Both the position numbers and the translations under genes were made by a program. The notes below the pieces were generated by a model. That model was given only the letters and a program-made list of their open reading frames with translations. It was not told the origin of the DNA and ran no database searches. Shown piece by piece: positions 52,477 through 61,001 of a stretch of 64,000 nt of DNA; positions within the stretch are counted from its first letter, which is position 1, and each line of letters starts with the position of its first letter. Origin of the DNA: Facklamia lactis (GTDB taxonomy: Bacteria > Bacillota > Bacilli > Lactobacillales > Aerococcaceae); contig NZ_JACBXQ010000002.1 in the NCBI RefSeq assembly GCF_015863205.1, positions 186,001 through 250,000 on the forward strand. The letters are read 5' to 3'.

Positions 52477-53174
52477 TCCTTCACTTCCTTTTCATCCGTA
52501 ATCGCCTCTTCAACTTCTTCCTTGGGTTTTTTTAGATATTTCCCCAAAAAAGTTGTCCCAATCACTAAGATAGCGAGTAACGCAATTGAAAGATAGAAAG
52601 AGGAATCGTTGGGCTCTAAGGCTTTATCGCCAACATTGACATATATCAAAGTTCCCGGCAAGATACAAACCAGTGACACCCAAAGATAATCCCATAGTGG
52701 AATATCAGTTAAACCAAAAGCATAATTTTCAATATTATACGGAATCACTGGCATCAACCTAGCTAAGGCTAGAACAAAATTTAAACGTCCCTTATCAGCT
52801 GAAAGGATTTCTTTCGATTTGGGATAACGATTATACAAATACTTTTGAACACTCGTCCGTAATAAATAACGAGACATCAAAAACATAAAGGTTAAATTTA
52901 AGGCGGCACCAATAAACGTTAAAATTGAACCCTCAACTAACCCATATCCCATGCCTCCTACAAATGCCAAGAAAGGAACAGGAAAAAATCCAATCGGTAA
53001 AAATATCCACAAAGCGATATACAAAAGCCTTCCATAAGAACCCGCATTTTCTATCATTTCTCTTACTCGATCCGTAGAAAAATAACGCGTAATCCATACC
53101 GTCGCGATCAACAAAAGAACAATCATTGCCCCTTTGAATAAATTAGTCCATAGCTTTTTCTTTGTTTCTATCAT
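52473..53174 (-). CDS. TVP38/TMEM64-family membrane protein (second)
   Basis: 233 residues from ATG 53174 (MIETKKKLWTNL); the frame opens at 53192, but the start lies inside the end of the neighbouring gene. Family motifs: YIALWIFLPIGFFPVPFLAFVGGMGYG and LARLMPVIPYNIENYAFGLTDIPLWDYL. TVP38/TMEM64 (DedA-like) proteins are reported near selenium and arsenic genes; role unknown. It is one of two paralogues, here overlapping by 32 bases. Confidence 0.85.
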   Translation of the reverse strand: MIETKKKLWTNLFKGAMIVLLLIATVWITRYFSTDRVREMIENAGSYGRLLYIALWIFLPIGFFPVPFLAFVGGMGYGLVEGSILTFIGAALNLTFMFLMSRYLLRTSVQKYLYNRYPKSKEILSADKGRLNFVLALARLMPVIPYNIENYAFGLTDIPLWDYLWVSLVCILPGTLIYVNVGDKALEPNDSSFYLSIALLAILVIGTTFLGKYLKKPKEEVEEAITDEKEVKE

Positions 53175-53832
53175 TGTACACCGACTTAACAATATAGATC
53201 ACAATAGTAATGGCAAACAATGAAAGTAGGCCTACAAATAATTGTTTACCGCCACCACCAAAGTTTTGACCGATATAAGAATAAACTAAAGTCGCCGGTA
53301 ATTGACCAATTCCAGTAGCAATAAAGAATGGCCAGAATTTCATTGAAGTTAGACCAGCAGCATAAGACACAATATCGAAACTCATAAATGGTAATAAACG
53401 ACAAACCAGAATAGTATGTTTCCCATATTTTTCAAAGAATCCATCCAATGATTTGAGAGCCGTTTCACTGGTGATTTTAGAAACCACATCACGACCTAAT
53501 ATTCTTGCAATATAAAAGCATAAAGCTGCTCCTGCCATTGCGGAAGACCAAGATAATAATGCACCCCACGCCCAACCAAAAATGGCTGCATTTGATAAAG
53601 TAATCAAAAAAGCTGGGATAGGCGATAAAATAGACTGCAATACCATTAAGAAAAATGACACGACCGCTGCAATACTACCGTACGAACGAATATATTCAAT
53701 CGTTTCCTCTAAATTCACAGCTTTCATCGCTCCAACAGATTCGTTTACAAAAGAATTAACCGGAGCCACAAAGAAATAAATTAAAAGTAATACAATAATG
53801 GTAACTACAAGGGCTATTTGACTTCTTTTCAT
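53143..53832 (-). CDS. TVP38/TMEM64-family membrane protein (first)
   Basis: 229 residues from ATG 53832 (MKRSQIALV), preceded by AAAGGAGGTTTAT. Motifs: SILSPIPAFLITLSNAAIFGW and CRLLPFMSFDIVSYAAGLTSMKFWPF. Membrane segments run through most of the length, with a basic cytoplasmic tail. The paired paralogues likely form a heterodimeric carrier. Genes for TlpA and CcdA lie directly upstream. Confidence 0.85.
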   Translation of the reverse strand: MKRSQIALVVTIIVLLLIYFFVAPVNSFVNESVGAMKAVNLEETIEYIRSYGSIAAVVSFFLMVLQSILSPIPAFLITLSNAAIFGWAWGALLSWSSAMAGAALCFYIARILGRDVVSKITSETALKSLDGFFEKYGKHTILVCRLLPFMSFDIVSYAAGLTSMKFWPFFIATGIGQLPATLVYSYIGQNFGGGGKQLFVGLLSLFAITIVIYIVKSVYNDRNKEKAMD

Positions 53833-53915
53833 ATAAACCTCCTTTTTATAATACAAAATAACAATAAATCCATTCACTCTTAATTTAGCGCATCTCCCCT
53901 TTCAATCATAAAGCA

Positions 53916-54632
53916 TTATAGTATCCGTTGAATATAGGATTCTATCTCCTCTGCAGAGAGCAATCCTAACTGGTGATGAACCACTTCGCCGTCAGCATTC
54001 ACAAAGAGTGTGGTAGGTAAGAAATTCGCCTTCATCGCAATCATCGTCGAAAAATCAACATCATAATAAATTGGAATGCTTAAATCCATTTCTGCTTTAA
54101 ATTCACTCACAGCCTCTTCAGTCTCAGTAGGTTGTGAATAGGTCGCATTAACAAGATAAAAATCAATTTCTTCTTGATATTTTTCCCAAGCATTTTGAAG
54201 ATCTGGCAATTCTTCTTTACACGGTTCACACCAAGTGGCCCACATATTGATTACCATGGGGCGACCCATTTGATGAGATAATGTAATTGTCTTGCCTTCT
54301 TCATCACTAAATTCAATCTTAGCAAGATCAAATTTATTCTTCGCTGTTTCATCTTGGATTGAAATAGTATCATCTTTACTTTCACTATATTTACTCTCAG
54401 AAAATTCCATACTCTCCTCTGACTCCACTACTTCTTCTGTTGTTTTTAAAGAAAGGCCTTCAAGTTTACTAGATGTTTCTTCTAAGCTCGTCATCATCTC
54501 AAGTTCGCCTTCAGTTGAAGAGTTCTGGTCAGAAGAAAGGCTTAAATTTTGTTTTCTCGCTTGAGAATAGATCAATCCTCCTATACCTAATAAAACAACT
54601 AGTAGAATAATATACATATATATTTTTTTCAT
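53916..54632 (-). CDS. TlpA/ResA-like membrane-anchored thiol-disulfide oxidoreductase
   Basis: 238 residues. N-terminal membrane anchor (residues 3-22), a long Ser/Glu-rich spacer (31-95) and a thioredoxin-like domain with NMWATWCEPCKEELP (Cys135 and Cys138) and a cis-Pro block FLPTTLFVNADG. It reduces thiols outside the membrane, with electrons from CcdA encoded next to it (15 bases). Could keep Sec or Cys proteins of this region reduced. The spacer is unusually long. Confidence 0.88.
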   Translation of the reverse strand: MKKIYMYIILLVVLLGIGGLIYSQARKQNLSLSSDQNSSTEGELEMMTSLEETSSKLEGLSLKTTEEVVESEESMEFSESKYSESKDDTISIQDETAKNKFDLAKIEFSDEEGKTITLSHQMGRPMVINMWATWCEPCKEELPDLQNAWEKYQEEIDFYLVNATYSQPTETEEAVSEFKAEMDLSIPIYYDVDFSTMIAMKANFLPTTLFVNADGEVVHHQLGLLSAEEIESYIQRIL

Positions 54633-54647
54633 TTTATCCCTCCTTAA

Positions 54648-55304
54648 TTAAGCCAAATACGCTAACAGTCGTCCCAAAATACCAGACATCGTTAATAAAC
54701 CAAAAATAATTAAAAATCCACCCGATAGTTTATGAATTAAACTAAAGTGTTTCTTCAAAAATTGAATCGCCTGCTTACTTTCCTCAATTAATAAAGCAGA
54801 AATTAGAAAAGGTAATCCTAATCCTACACAATAAGATAAAATTAACACAAATGATCGAATTGACGACTCGACTGTAGCAATATACGTTAAAGCAGCCGCT
54901 AGAAAAGTTCCAACACACGGAGTCCAAGAGACGGCAAATACTATTCCAAATAGCAAAGGATTCGCTACATTCCCTTGATTTCCTGCTCGACTACTTAATC
55001 TTGTCATCCACTTCTGACCCCTCAGATAATCAATGCCCATCATCACCATCACAAAACCAGCTAAAATATTAATAACACTTCGATTAATTAATAAAAACCG
55101 TCCAACAGTAGAAATAAAGAGACTCATCAGAATAAAAACAAAACTAAACCCAAGCATAAACATTAATGCCTTCACAAAGGTTTGTCGTGAACTTAATTGA
55201 TGATCATCACCTGCAAAATAAGCAACATATAAAGGAACCATTGGTAATAAGCACGGAGAAATAAAAGTCATAATACCTTCGAGAAATAACAACAAATAAT
55301 CCAT
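54648..55304 (-). CDS. CcdA-type transmembrane electron transporter
   Basis: 218 residues, six membrane segments. The redox Cys pair lies in FISPCLLPMVPLYVAYFAGD and SWTPCVGTFLAAALTYIA. CcdA moves electrons from cytoplasmic thioredoxin to extracellular thioredoxin-like proteins. The TlpA-like gene follows at 15 bases, so the two form a functional pair. Confidence 0.92.
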   Translation of the reverse strand: MDYLLLFLEGIMTFISPCLLPMVPLYVAYFAGDDHQLSSRQTFVKALMFMLGFSFVFILMSLFISTVGRFLLINRSVINILAGFVMVMMGIDYLRGQKWMTRLSSRAGNQGNVANPLLFGIVFAVSWTPCVGTFLAAALTYIATVESSIRSFVLILSYCVGLGLPFLISALLIEESKQAIQFLKKHFSLIHKLSGGFLIIFGLLTMSGILGRLLAYLA

Positions 55305-55354
55305 TTCAGCTCTCCTCCTCCGATACTAAGTATATAATAATATTATTTATCTCC

Positions 55355-55392
55355 AAAAAAATTAGAGTGGTGAGATCACAAAATCTCACCAT
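55355..55392 (-). terminator. Terminator of the arsS-like gene
   Basis: GGTGAGAT cacaaa ATCTCACC with adjacent AGT/CAT bases forms a stem; on the minus strand it is followed by TAATTTTTTT. It sits 26 bases after the arsS-like stop. Confidence 0.85.
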
Positions 55393-55420
55393 TCTATGTG
55401 AATAATCGCTTATCTATTTT

Positions 55421-56383
55421 TTATTCCAGCTCGAGGCTTTCTTTTAATGGACAAGTTTTTGACTCTGTTAATTGACCTCCACATGAAGAACCAGCTCCTG
55501 CTGTACAACCGTAACAATAATTAACAAAGATAATCTCACGACTCAAATCTTTCTCATAGATAATGTCTCGAATATTATCATATTTAGAAGTCTTTAACTT
55601 TGCAGCAAGATGGAAATCACAATCATATAACGAACCATCCCAATCGCACGATATTTGTGTGCGACACATTAAACCAGCTTCGGTTTCAGGATTATAAGCT
55701 TCTTCTAATAAGTCTAAATATTCCTCAAATTTATTATTTTCTACTAAATAATTTTTAAAATGACCGATCGGTAAATTAGTAATCACAATTAAATTTGAAA
55801 ATTCAACATCCTGCTTGCCTAATTCACGTCGATAATCCTCTTCTAAAGCAGCCTGAGGTCCTGGTAAAAAAGCACCAAGTGGATTATAAACAAGATTTAA
55901 AGTTCTTTCTCTTCCATAGCCTATGCTATTAAGATCACGAATGCCTTGAAGGATATGAGCGTATGATCCTTCTCCCCGCATAGTATCCGTATTCTGAGCT
56001 GTATAACAAGGAAGAGAAACTGTTACTTCAATATTTTCGATCGTTTGTAATAAACTCATCAGTTTCTTTCGACGGCCAATTCCAATTGCATTAGTTCTTA
56101 AAATAATGGTGTCTACTAATTTAGAACCTTCTTCTATAAAATAAGGGAGTTTATTGAGCATAGTCGGCTCACCCCCCGTTATATCCAACACTTTCATGTC
56201 ATGATTTCGGAGAAAATCGAGAATGGCATCCATCGTATCCAAGCTCATTACTTCATTATTGCTATCCCACATAATATGGCAATGGCTACACCGTAAATTA
56301 CAAACTTTACCGACATTAACTTGCAAAGTCGTAATATCGCCCGTTGACATATACTCTTTGCTGATTTTATCTACGAAATTCAT
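55421..56383 (-). CDS. ArsS-like radical SAM/Cys-rich enzyme (arsenosugar biosynthesis type)
   Basis: 320 residues. The radical-SAM triad is Cys28, Cys32 and Cys35 in VGKVCNLRCSHCH. LDITGGEPTMLNKL is the glycine-rich SAM motif. The C-terminal Cys-rich region YCYGCTAGAGSSCGG (Cys290, Cys293, Cys301) plus Cys311 binds further Fe-S clusters. Family members add a 5'-deoxyadenosyl group from SAM to methylated arsenic. In many selenium-using bacteria the corresponding position is Sec; here it is Cys, although the host decodes Sec. It has its own terminator and lies next to the Sec-protein/glycosyltransferase operon. Confidence 0.88.
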   Translation of the reverse strand: MNFVDKISKEYMSTGDITTLQVNVGKVCNLRCSHCHIMWDSNNEVMSLDTMDAILDFLRNHDMKVLDITGGEPTMLNKLPYFIEEGSKLVDTIILRTNAIGIGRRKKLMSLLQTIENIEVTVSLPCYTAQNTDTMRGEGSYAHILQGIRDLNSIGYGRERTLNLVYNPLGAFLPGPQAALEEDYRRELGKQDVEFSNLIVITNLPIGHFKNYLVENNKFEEYLDLLEEAYNPETEAGLMCRTQISCDWDGSLYDCDFHLAAKLKTSKYDNIRDIIYEKDLSREIIFVNYCYGCTAGAGSSCGGQLTESKTCPLKESLELE

Positions 56384-56618
56384 GATGACCTCCTCATGTT
56401 AAAAATAGTTACATATTTATACAACTATTTCTTTACAAATGTTAGTCTATCAAATTTAATTATCCTTGTGAGCATTTATACAAAAAATAAATTTCTTTCC
56501 ACTTTTATTTATTATTAAAATCTATAACTATAAAAATCACTATTGTAGGGATCGAAATGACAATTTGTTAAATTCTAATATTAAAAACGTCTGTTTTATT
56601 CAATTTATTCATAACAAA

Positions 56619-56649
56619 AAGAGACCTTTCAGTCTCTTTTCGGTCTCTT
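56619..56649 (-). terminator. Terminator of the glycosyltransferase-selenoprotein operon
   Basis: AAGAGACC (56619-56626) pairs with GGTCTCTT (56642-56649), followed on the minus strand by TTTTTG. The stop codon of the upstream gene (56648-56650) overlaps the stem. Confidence 0.8.
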
Positions 56650-57367
56650 ATAATTGAAACTTTCTAACTTCTTCTGGTCCACCGTCCACTGCAAAAGCTA
56701 AAAACTGATCCATTACTTTCCAATGCATTTCAGTATCTCCCGCTTCCCCAAACGTGAGCCCCAAAGGGAAGTCCACAATGAACATCCTTGGAGGTCTGGC
56801 TTTTTCTGCAACTTTAGGTAAATGCATAATCGAAACGGCTCGAATCCCCTGTTCTTCAATCTCTCTTTGTATGAGTCCTACAGACTGATGACAAATATAT
56901 CAGCCAGGTGAAAGTAAAACTAAATCAACTTCATCCTCCACTAATTGACGAGCAATCTCTGGAGCTGTTTTTTCCATTAAAAGATCTGTCCGAGGAATAT
57001 ATCCCATCAAGCCAAAGTGCCGAGGAGCAACGGAGCCGATACGCCCCTGTTCAACTAATTCATGTAACATTTGAAGCGGAAATACACAATTCAAATCCTG
57101 ATCTGCTGGCTTATGATCATAGTGATCATGCGTGATCATTATATCCTGAATTTCACTATCACCAGGAATCATTCTAAAAGTATGATCACCTTTAATGTTA
57201 AAAGGCTCTTCCCATTTCAAATGAGGACCAGAGGTTGTAACAAAAGCTACTTTTGCCTCACTAAGTGGTTTCTCCATCTCAACAATATTAGGGGCCTCAT
57301 CGATCGTCACCACCATCCGTTTGGCCACCGCAGCAATAATATTTTCTTTGATACTACGTTTTTTCAT
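56648..57367 (-). CDS. GrdB-like (glycine/sarcosine/betaine/D-proline reductase family) selenoprotein
   Basis: 239 residues when TGA at 56900-56902 is read as Sec156; the reading frame continues for 83 residues to TAA at 56648. The active site is LLSPGUYICHQS, giving a Sec-x-x-Cys (156/159) motif different from GrdB's UGTC. The N-terminal half has VAFVTTSGPHLKWEEPF and MIPGDSEIQDIMITHDHYD, typical of the PrdB/GrdB-like family often called selenoprotein B. AGTC tgtag GACT follows the UGA as SECIS candidate. It is the last gene of an operon with two glycosyltransferases. Substrate unknown; the reaction may be reductive cleavage of a C-N or C-Se/As bond. Confidence 0.92.
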
Positions 57368-57378
57368 ATTGATCCTTC

Positions 57379-58062
57379 CTATGAATAATATATTTTCATG
57401 ATCTTTTCAATCGATTCATTTCTTCTAAACAACCATTGACAATACTGCATTTTAACCAGCGTCATTAACACACCTTTCTGCTCAAAGCGTCTCGCTGATG
57501 TATAGAGAGGCATCGGGGCTATTTTTAACTTTTGCTTAGCCTGTTTTGAGCGAATGGAGAAATCATAATCTTCCATCAAAGGAAGATGTTTAAAGCCTCC
57601 TATTTCATCATAAAAGGTTTTCTTCATATGAATTCCCTGATCTCCAAAAGCAATTTGTCGATAAGCTAACCGCCAATTGGAGCCAAACTCAATGAGTTTC
57701 AGAAACAAATTATTACTTGTGAATCGTAAAGGAAAAGCTCCAATACTCGCTCTTTCAAGGTTCATTCTAATACAATCTAAAGGAGAACTCTTGAAATATG
57801 AGTCAGAATGCAAAAATAAGAGGTTATCGCCATTTGAATGCCGAGCCCCATAATCTAACTGATTTCCTCTTCCTTTCCTCGCCCTTAATACCTTTAAACC
57901 ACCAGCTTGAAGCAATTCAACACTTCGATCATGACTCCCACCATCCACCATAATTATCTCAATAGCAGGATCATTAAAGACCTTTAAATTTTCGATCAAA
58001 AGTGGAAGATCATTTTCTTCATTATAAATAGGAATAACGACGCTCAGTTCTACTTTCTTCAA
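57379..58062 (-). CDS. TIGR04283-type arsenosugar-family glycosyltransferase (GT2)
   Basis: 227 residues. GT2 nucleotide-sugar fold: VVIPIYNEENDLPLLIENL, IIMVDGGSHDRSVEL, LLFLHSDSYF (DxD-like) and FGDQGIHMKKTFYDEIGGF. These are the marks of the TIGR04283 family, which accompanies ArsS and the TIGR04282 enzyme. It overlaps the next upstream gene by 4 bases and precedes the GrdB-like selenoprotein by 11. Substrate inferred from family only. Confidence 0.88.
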   Translation of the reverse strand: MKKVELSVVIPIYNEENDLPLLIENLKVFNDPAIEIIMVDGGSHDRSVELLQAGGLKVLRARKGRGNQLDYGARHSNGDNLLFLHSDSYFKSSPLDCIRMNLERASIGAFPLRFTSNNLFLKLIEFGSNWRLAYRQIAFGDQGIHMKKTFYDEIGGFKHLPLMEDYDFSIRSKQAKQKLKIAPMPLYTSARRFEQKGVLMTLVKMQYCQWLFRRNESIEKIMKIYYS

Positions 58063-59573
58063 ACGATCTCCCCTAGCATCTTAATATAATTTTCAATCTG
58101 TTCCAAAAAGGGAACCGAAATGAACTTCGAAATCGTTTCAAAAGTCTGATCATTATTTTTAACTTTACTCGACTCTAAATATTGAACATACGCCATTGAA
58201 CACCAGGTAATCCCCCGAAGACAAGTAAAATGAAGATATTGTTTAAGCTTCTCCAGTTTTATCGGATTATTAGACTTAATATTATATGTTTCTATAAATT
58301 GATCAATCTGATTACGATCCAGAGCAACATCAGTACGCCATAGTGTAGTAGTCGGAGCTAAAAAGTGTGCCAAATCTTGCTCTTTTTCTCCAATTAATGG
58401 CTTTTCCCAATCAATAATATAAGATTTACCCTCCGGATTAATTATAAAATTATGTGAATTCAATTCCGTATTAATCACACAAGGATTCTCTAACTCTTGA
58501 TCACGATCGTAGTTCGCTAAACTTGCCATTAAAGAGCTGATCTTTGCTTCAACTACAAGATCTTTATGCGGCCAATTTTGATAATGATTAAACATTTCCA
58601 AAAATTCTTCATACATAACCTGAAAAGGGTGATTAGCTACAATTAAACTTGGTATTTGCTCACAATCAACATTGTGAACCTTAGCCAAAAGTTCTGCAGC
58701 GATCTTAAGATCCTTCTCGTAATTTAAAGGACGACCTGGTAAATATTCTTCAATCAAAAAGCCTTTTCCTAGAATTTCTGTCTTTGCTTGACAAAGATAG
58801 ACTTTTGGCACCACACCCGACGAAGCTAATCCTCTCAGAGCTAAAAATTCGTATTCAATCTGATTATCCAGGTGCATTTGCGATCCTAATGCAATTCGCA
58901 ATATTTTTTTACCATTATCAATTAGAAAATTCGCATTATATTCACCTTGATTTAAAAAACTTGCAGAGGGATCATTTGCTAAATATTTTGCAACATCCTC
59001 TCGTGTATCAAGATCATGAATTAACTTTGTTTCTCCACATGCCAAGCCTGCCTTTTCTACTACTGATTTACTCTGAAAAAAAACTTGATCGTGTGAATAT
59101 TCATCTATTGCAAACATCTCAGGTCTAAACTTTCGACTAGCCGCAATGCCATATCCCCCATCCGCAGTAGGAGCAAAAACGACATCATAGCTTTCTAATT
59201 GTCTAAAAACATCTTCTAATAATTCTTTGGTGATATCCACCAAATCACATCCCACTAATGCCACTTTTTCATATCCCATATTAAATACTTCTTTCATGGC
59301 AACTCGCATACGTTCACCTAAATGATCACACTCTTTTTGCGCAAAAATTTTATCTTTTTCAACATTGAGATGCTCACTTATTTCATCTTTTCGATCTGAA
59401 GGAGTTACAAAAACAAGAACTTCAGCGTCGAGCAGCTGAAGCTCTTTAAAAGTTTTGCTTAACAAGTATTTAGAAAGATGATGGATATCTTCTTTGGGTA
59501 AAAAACCTTGAAGTCGCGTCTTATTAAAACCTACAATCGGCAACTTCACAAAGTAAATTACAGCTTTTGACAT
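58059..59573 (-). CDS. Fusion of TIGR04282-type arsenosugar glycosyltransferase with an aminoglycoside-phosphotransferase-like domain
   Basis: 504 residues. Residues 1-200: DUF2064/TIGR04282 nucleotidyl- or glycosyl-transferase (VKLPIVGFNKTRL, VALVGCDLVDI, FAPTADGGYGIA). Residues 205-500: kinase-like fold of the APH/choline kinase type with IEEYLPGRPLNYEKDL hinge, VINTELNSHNFII as catalytic loop and YIIDWEKPLIG metal loop. The catalytic H-x-D is replaced by Asn-Thr-Glu (368-370), though Asn375 and Asp388 are kept, so activity may be altered. The fusion implies that the product of the first half is passed to, or bound by, the second. It overlaps both neighbours by 4 and 16 bases. Confidence 0.85.
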   Translation of the reverse strand: MSKAVIYFVKLPIVGFNKTRLQGFLPKEDIHHLSKYLLSKTFKELQLLDAEVLVFVTPSDRKDEISEHLNVEKDKIFAQKECDHLGERMRVAMKEVFNMGYEKVALVGCDLVDITKELLEDVFRQLESYDVVFAPTADGGYGIAASRKFRPEMFAIDEYSHDQVFFQSKSVVEKAGLACGETKLIHDLDTREDVAKYLANDPSASFLNQGEYNANFLIDNGKKILRIALGSQMHLDNQIEYEFLALRGLASSGVVPKVYLCQAKTEILGKGFLIEEYLPGRPLNYEKDLKIAAELLAKVHNVDCEQIPSLIVANHPFQVMYEEFLEMFNHYQNWPHKDLVVEAKISSLMASLANYDRDQELENPCVINTELNSHNFIINPEGKSYIIDWEKPLIGEKEQDLAHFLAPTTTLWRTDVALDRNQIDQFIETYNIKSNNPIKLEKLKQYLHFTCLRGITWCSMAYVQYLESSKVKNNDQTFETISKFISVPFLEQIENYIKMLGEIV

Positions 59574-60034
59574 ACTTGACCTCCTTTTACATCAGTCGAG
59601 CAAGAAAGTTGCTCAGGATGAAATAAAAAAATTAATAAACAGCCAACAAAATTAAAAAAACCCAGTATTGAAAGACCTACCACAAAATATGGGTACATTA
59701 TAAATTCTTGATTACCGTGAAATACAAACAGGCAGAAGATTATAAATGATGCGAATAAAATTAATAGTTTCCAATGAACTCGCCAAGAAAAGCGGTAACA
59801 AAATTGAATTTTACGTTCTGTAAAAAGCAAGGCCCAAATACCTAATAAAATGATCAGAGCAGAAGCTATTATCCATAACCATTTATTCGATTCATTGATG
59901 ATTGTCGCTTCCGCTTGATATAAGCGATAAAACAAATGACGATAAAGTCCCGATCTTTTACTAGAATAATCATTTATAAATAAACCGACGCTAAGAACTA
60001 GTACTTCTAGAATCCAGTATATTTTACTTGCCAT
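59558..60034 (-). CDS. Small membrane protein, first gene of glycosyltransferase operon
   Basis: 158 residues with four hydrophobic segments; Cys-containing stretches FERKIQFCYRF and HPEQLSCSTDVKGGQVC at the C-terminus could bind metal. No family recognised. It overlaps the TIGR04282-kinase gene by 16 bases, indicating coupled translation. Possible membrane partner for export of the product. Confidence 0.65.
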   Translation of the reverse strand: MASKIYWILEVLVLSVGLFINDYSSKRSGLYRHLFYRLYQAEATIINESNKWLWIIASALIILLGIWALLFTERKIQFCYRFSWRVHWKLLILFASFIIFCLFVFHGNQEFIMYPYFVVGLSILGFFNFVGCLLIFLFHPEQLSCSTDVKGGQVCQKL

Positions 60035-60149
60035 AAATTCCCCCCTAGCTCCAAGTATTATAGCATAGTTACATAGAAGGAACGATAGACATTCATCAAG
60101 TGTTATTTGTTTTACTTATAAATACATATCATTTATTAAACTAGTCTAT

Positions 60150-60178
60150 TTGTTATTATATGAGCAATCTACTATACT
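60150..60178 (+). promoter_or_regulatory. Promoter of the secreted rhodanese gene
   Basis: TTGTTA (60150-60155) and TATACT (60173-60178) with a 17-base spacer, 29 bases ahead of the start codon. Confidence 0.7.
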
Positions 60179-60207
60179 AAAATCATCAATATTAAGGAGT
60201 GTGTTTT

Positions 60208-60924
60208 ATGCGTAAAACATTATTAGCGGTTTCAAAATCAGTAATGGCTTTAGCTATGATTCTTTCTTTAGGAGCTGGAAGCGTATTCGCCCAAGAAGCT
60301 TCATCAATGGAAGGTGAAGAATTAGAGAAGATTGAATTGGATAAGAAGAAAAAAGAAAAATATTTAGTGATCGATGTTCGTCCCGAAGAAGAATACGATG
60401 CAGGGCACTTAACACATGCGATCAATATTCCACTTGAAGAATTAGAAGCGGATCTATCACGGTTAGAAGAATATAAAGAAATGCCAATTGTTGTATATTG
60501 TAATACCGGTAAAAAATCTGGAGAAGCAGCTGATCTTCTTCTATCAAATGGATTTACTGATGTAACAAATGCTGCAGGTGTTAAAGATTTTGAATATACT
60601 TTAGTTCCTTTTGAGTCGATTTTATATGACGAAGTAGTTGCTGCTGTAGAAGAAGGCAAGGCCATCTTTATTGATGCGCGCGATGCTAAAGATTTTGAAC
60701 AAGGTTCTCTTCCAGGAGCGATCAATGTTCCAGCTGACACACCAGAAGTTGCTTTAGAACAATTACCAGAAGACAAAGAAACTGAAATCATTACTTTCTG
60801 CTACTCTGGAAATAAATCAGCAGTTATTGCTGAATTTTTAGCTAACGAAGGCTATACAAATGTTAAAAATTCTCTCTATGGTACTAAAGAAAAAGACGAC
60901 TTTCCAATTGAAGCCGCAGAATAA
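60208..60924 (+). CDS. Secreted tandem rhodanese-domain protein
   Basis: 238 residues from ATG 60208, preceded by AAGGAG. Signal sequence 1-28 ends VFAQ with no lipobox. Two rhodanese domains follow, both with active Cys: Cys98 in VVYCNTGKKS and Cys198 in TFCYSGNKS. It likely handles sulfane sulfur or selenium outside the membrane. It faces away from the glycosyltransferase operon and ends at a strong bidirectional terminator. Confidence 0.88.
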   Translation: MRKTLLAVSKSVMALAMILSLGAGSVFAQEASSMEGEELEKIELDKKKKEKYLVIDVRPEEEYDAGHLTHAINIPLEELEADLSRLEEYKEMPIVVYCNTGKKSGEAADLLLSNGFTDVTNAAGVKDFEYTLVPFESILYDEVVAAVEEGKAIFIDARDAKDFEQGSLPGAINVPADTPEVALEQLPEDKETEIITFCYSGNKSAVIAEFLANEGYTNVKNSLYGTKEKDDFPIEAAE

Positions 60925-60936
60925 TTTCTAAACATT

Positions 60937-60999
60937 AAACTCCCCACTCTAATGAACGCCTGCCACTATATGTGAAGAGGCCATTAGAGCGGGGAGTTT
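60937..60999. terminator. Large bidirectional hairpin between rhodanese and AGCS genes
   Basis: AAACTCCCCACTCTAATG and CATTAGAGCGGGGAGTTT pair over about 18 bases with one mismatch, around a 27-base loop. It lies between convergent genes. The loop is unusually long. Confidence 0.8.
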
Positions 61000-61001
61000 C
61001 T

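Noticed and set aside
55421-56383. Sec in the ArsS-like C-terminal motif
   Set aside because: The codons in YCYGCTAGAGSSC are Cys codons and the frame contains no TGA, so this copy is a Cys form.
60192-60791. 199-codon Ser-rich open frame opposite the secreted rhodanese
   Set aside because: The plus strand encodes a clear two-domain rhodanese with signal sequence, promoter and ribosome binding site; the antisense frame is composition-driven.
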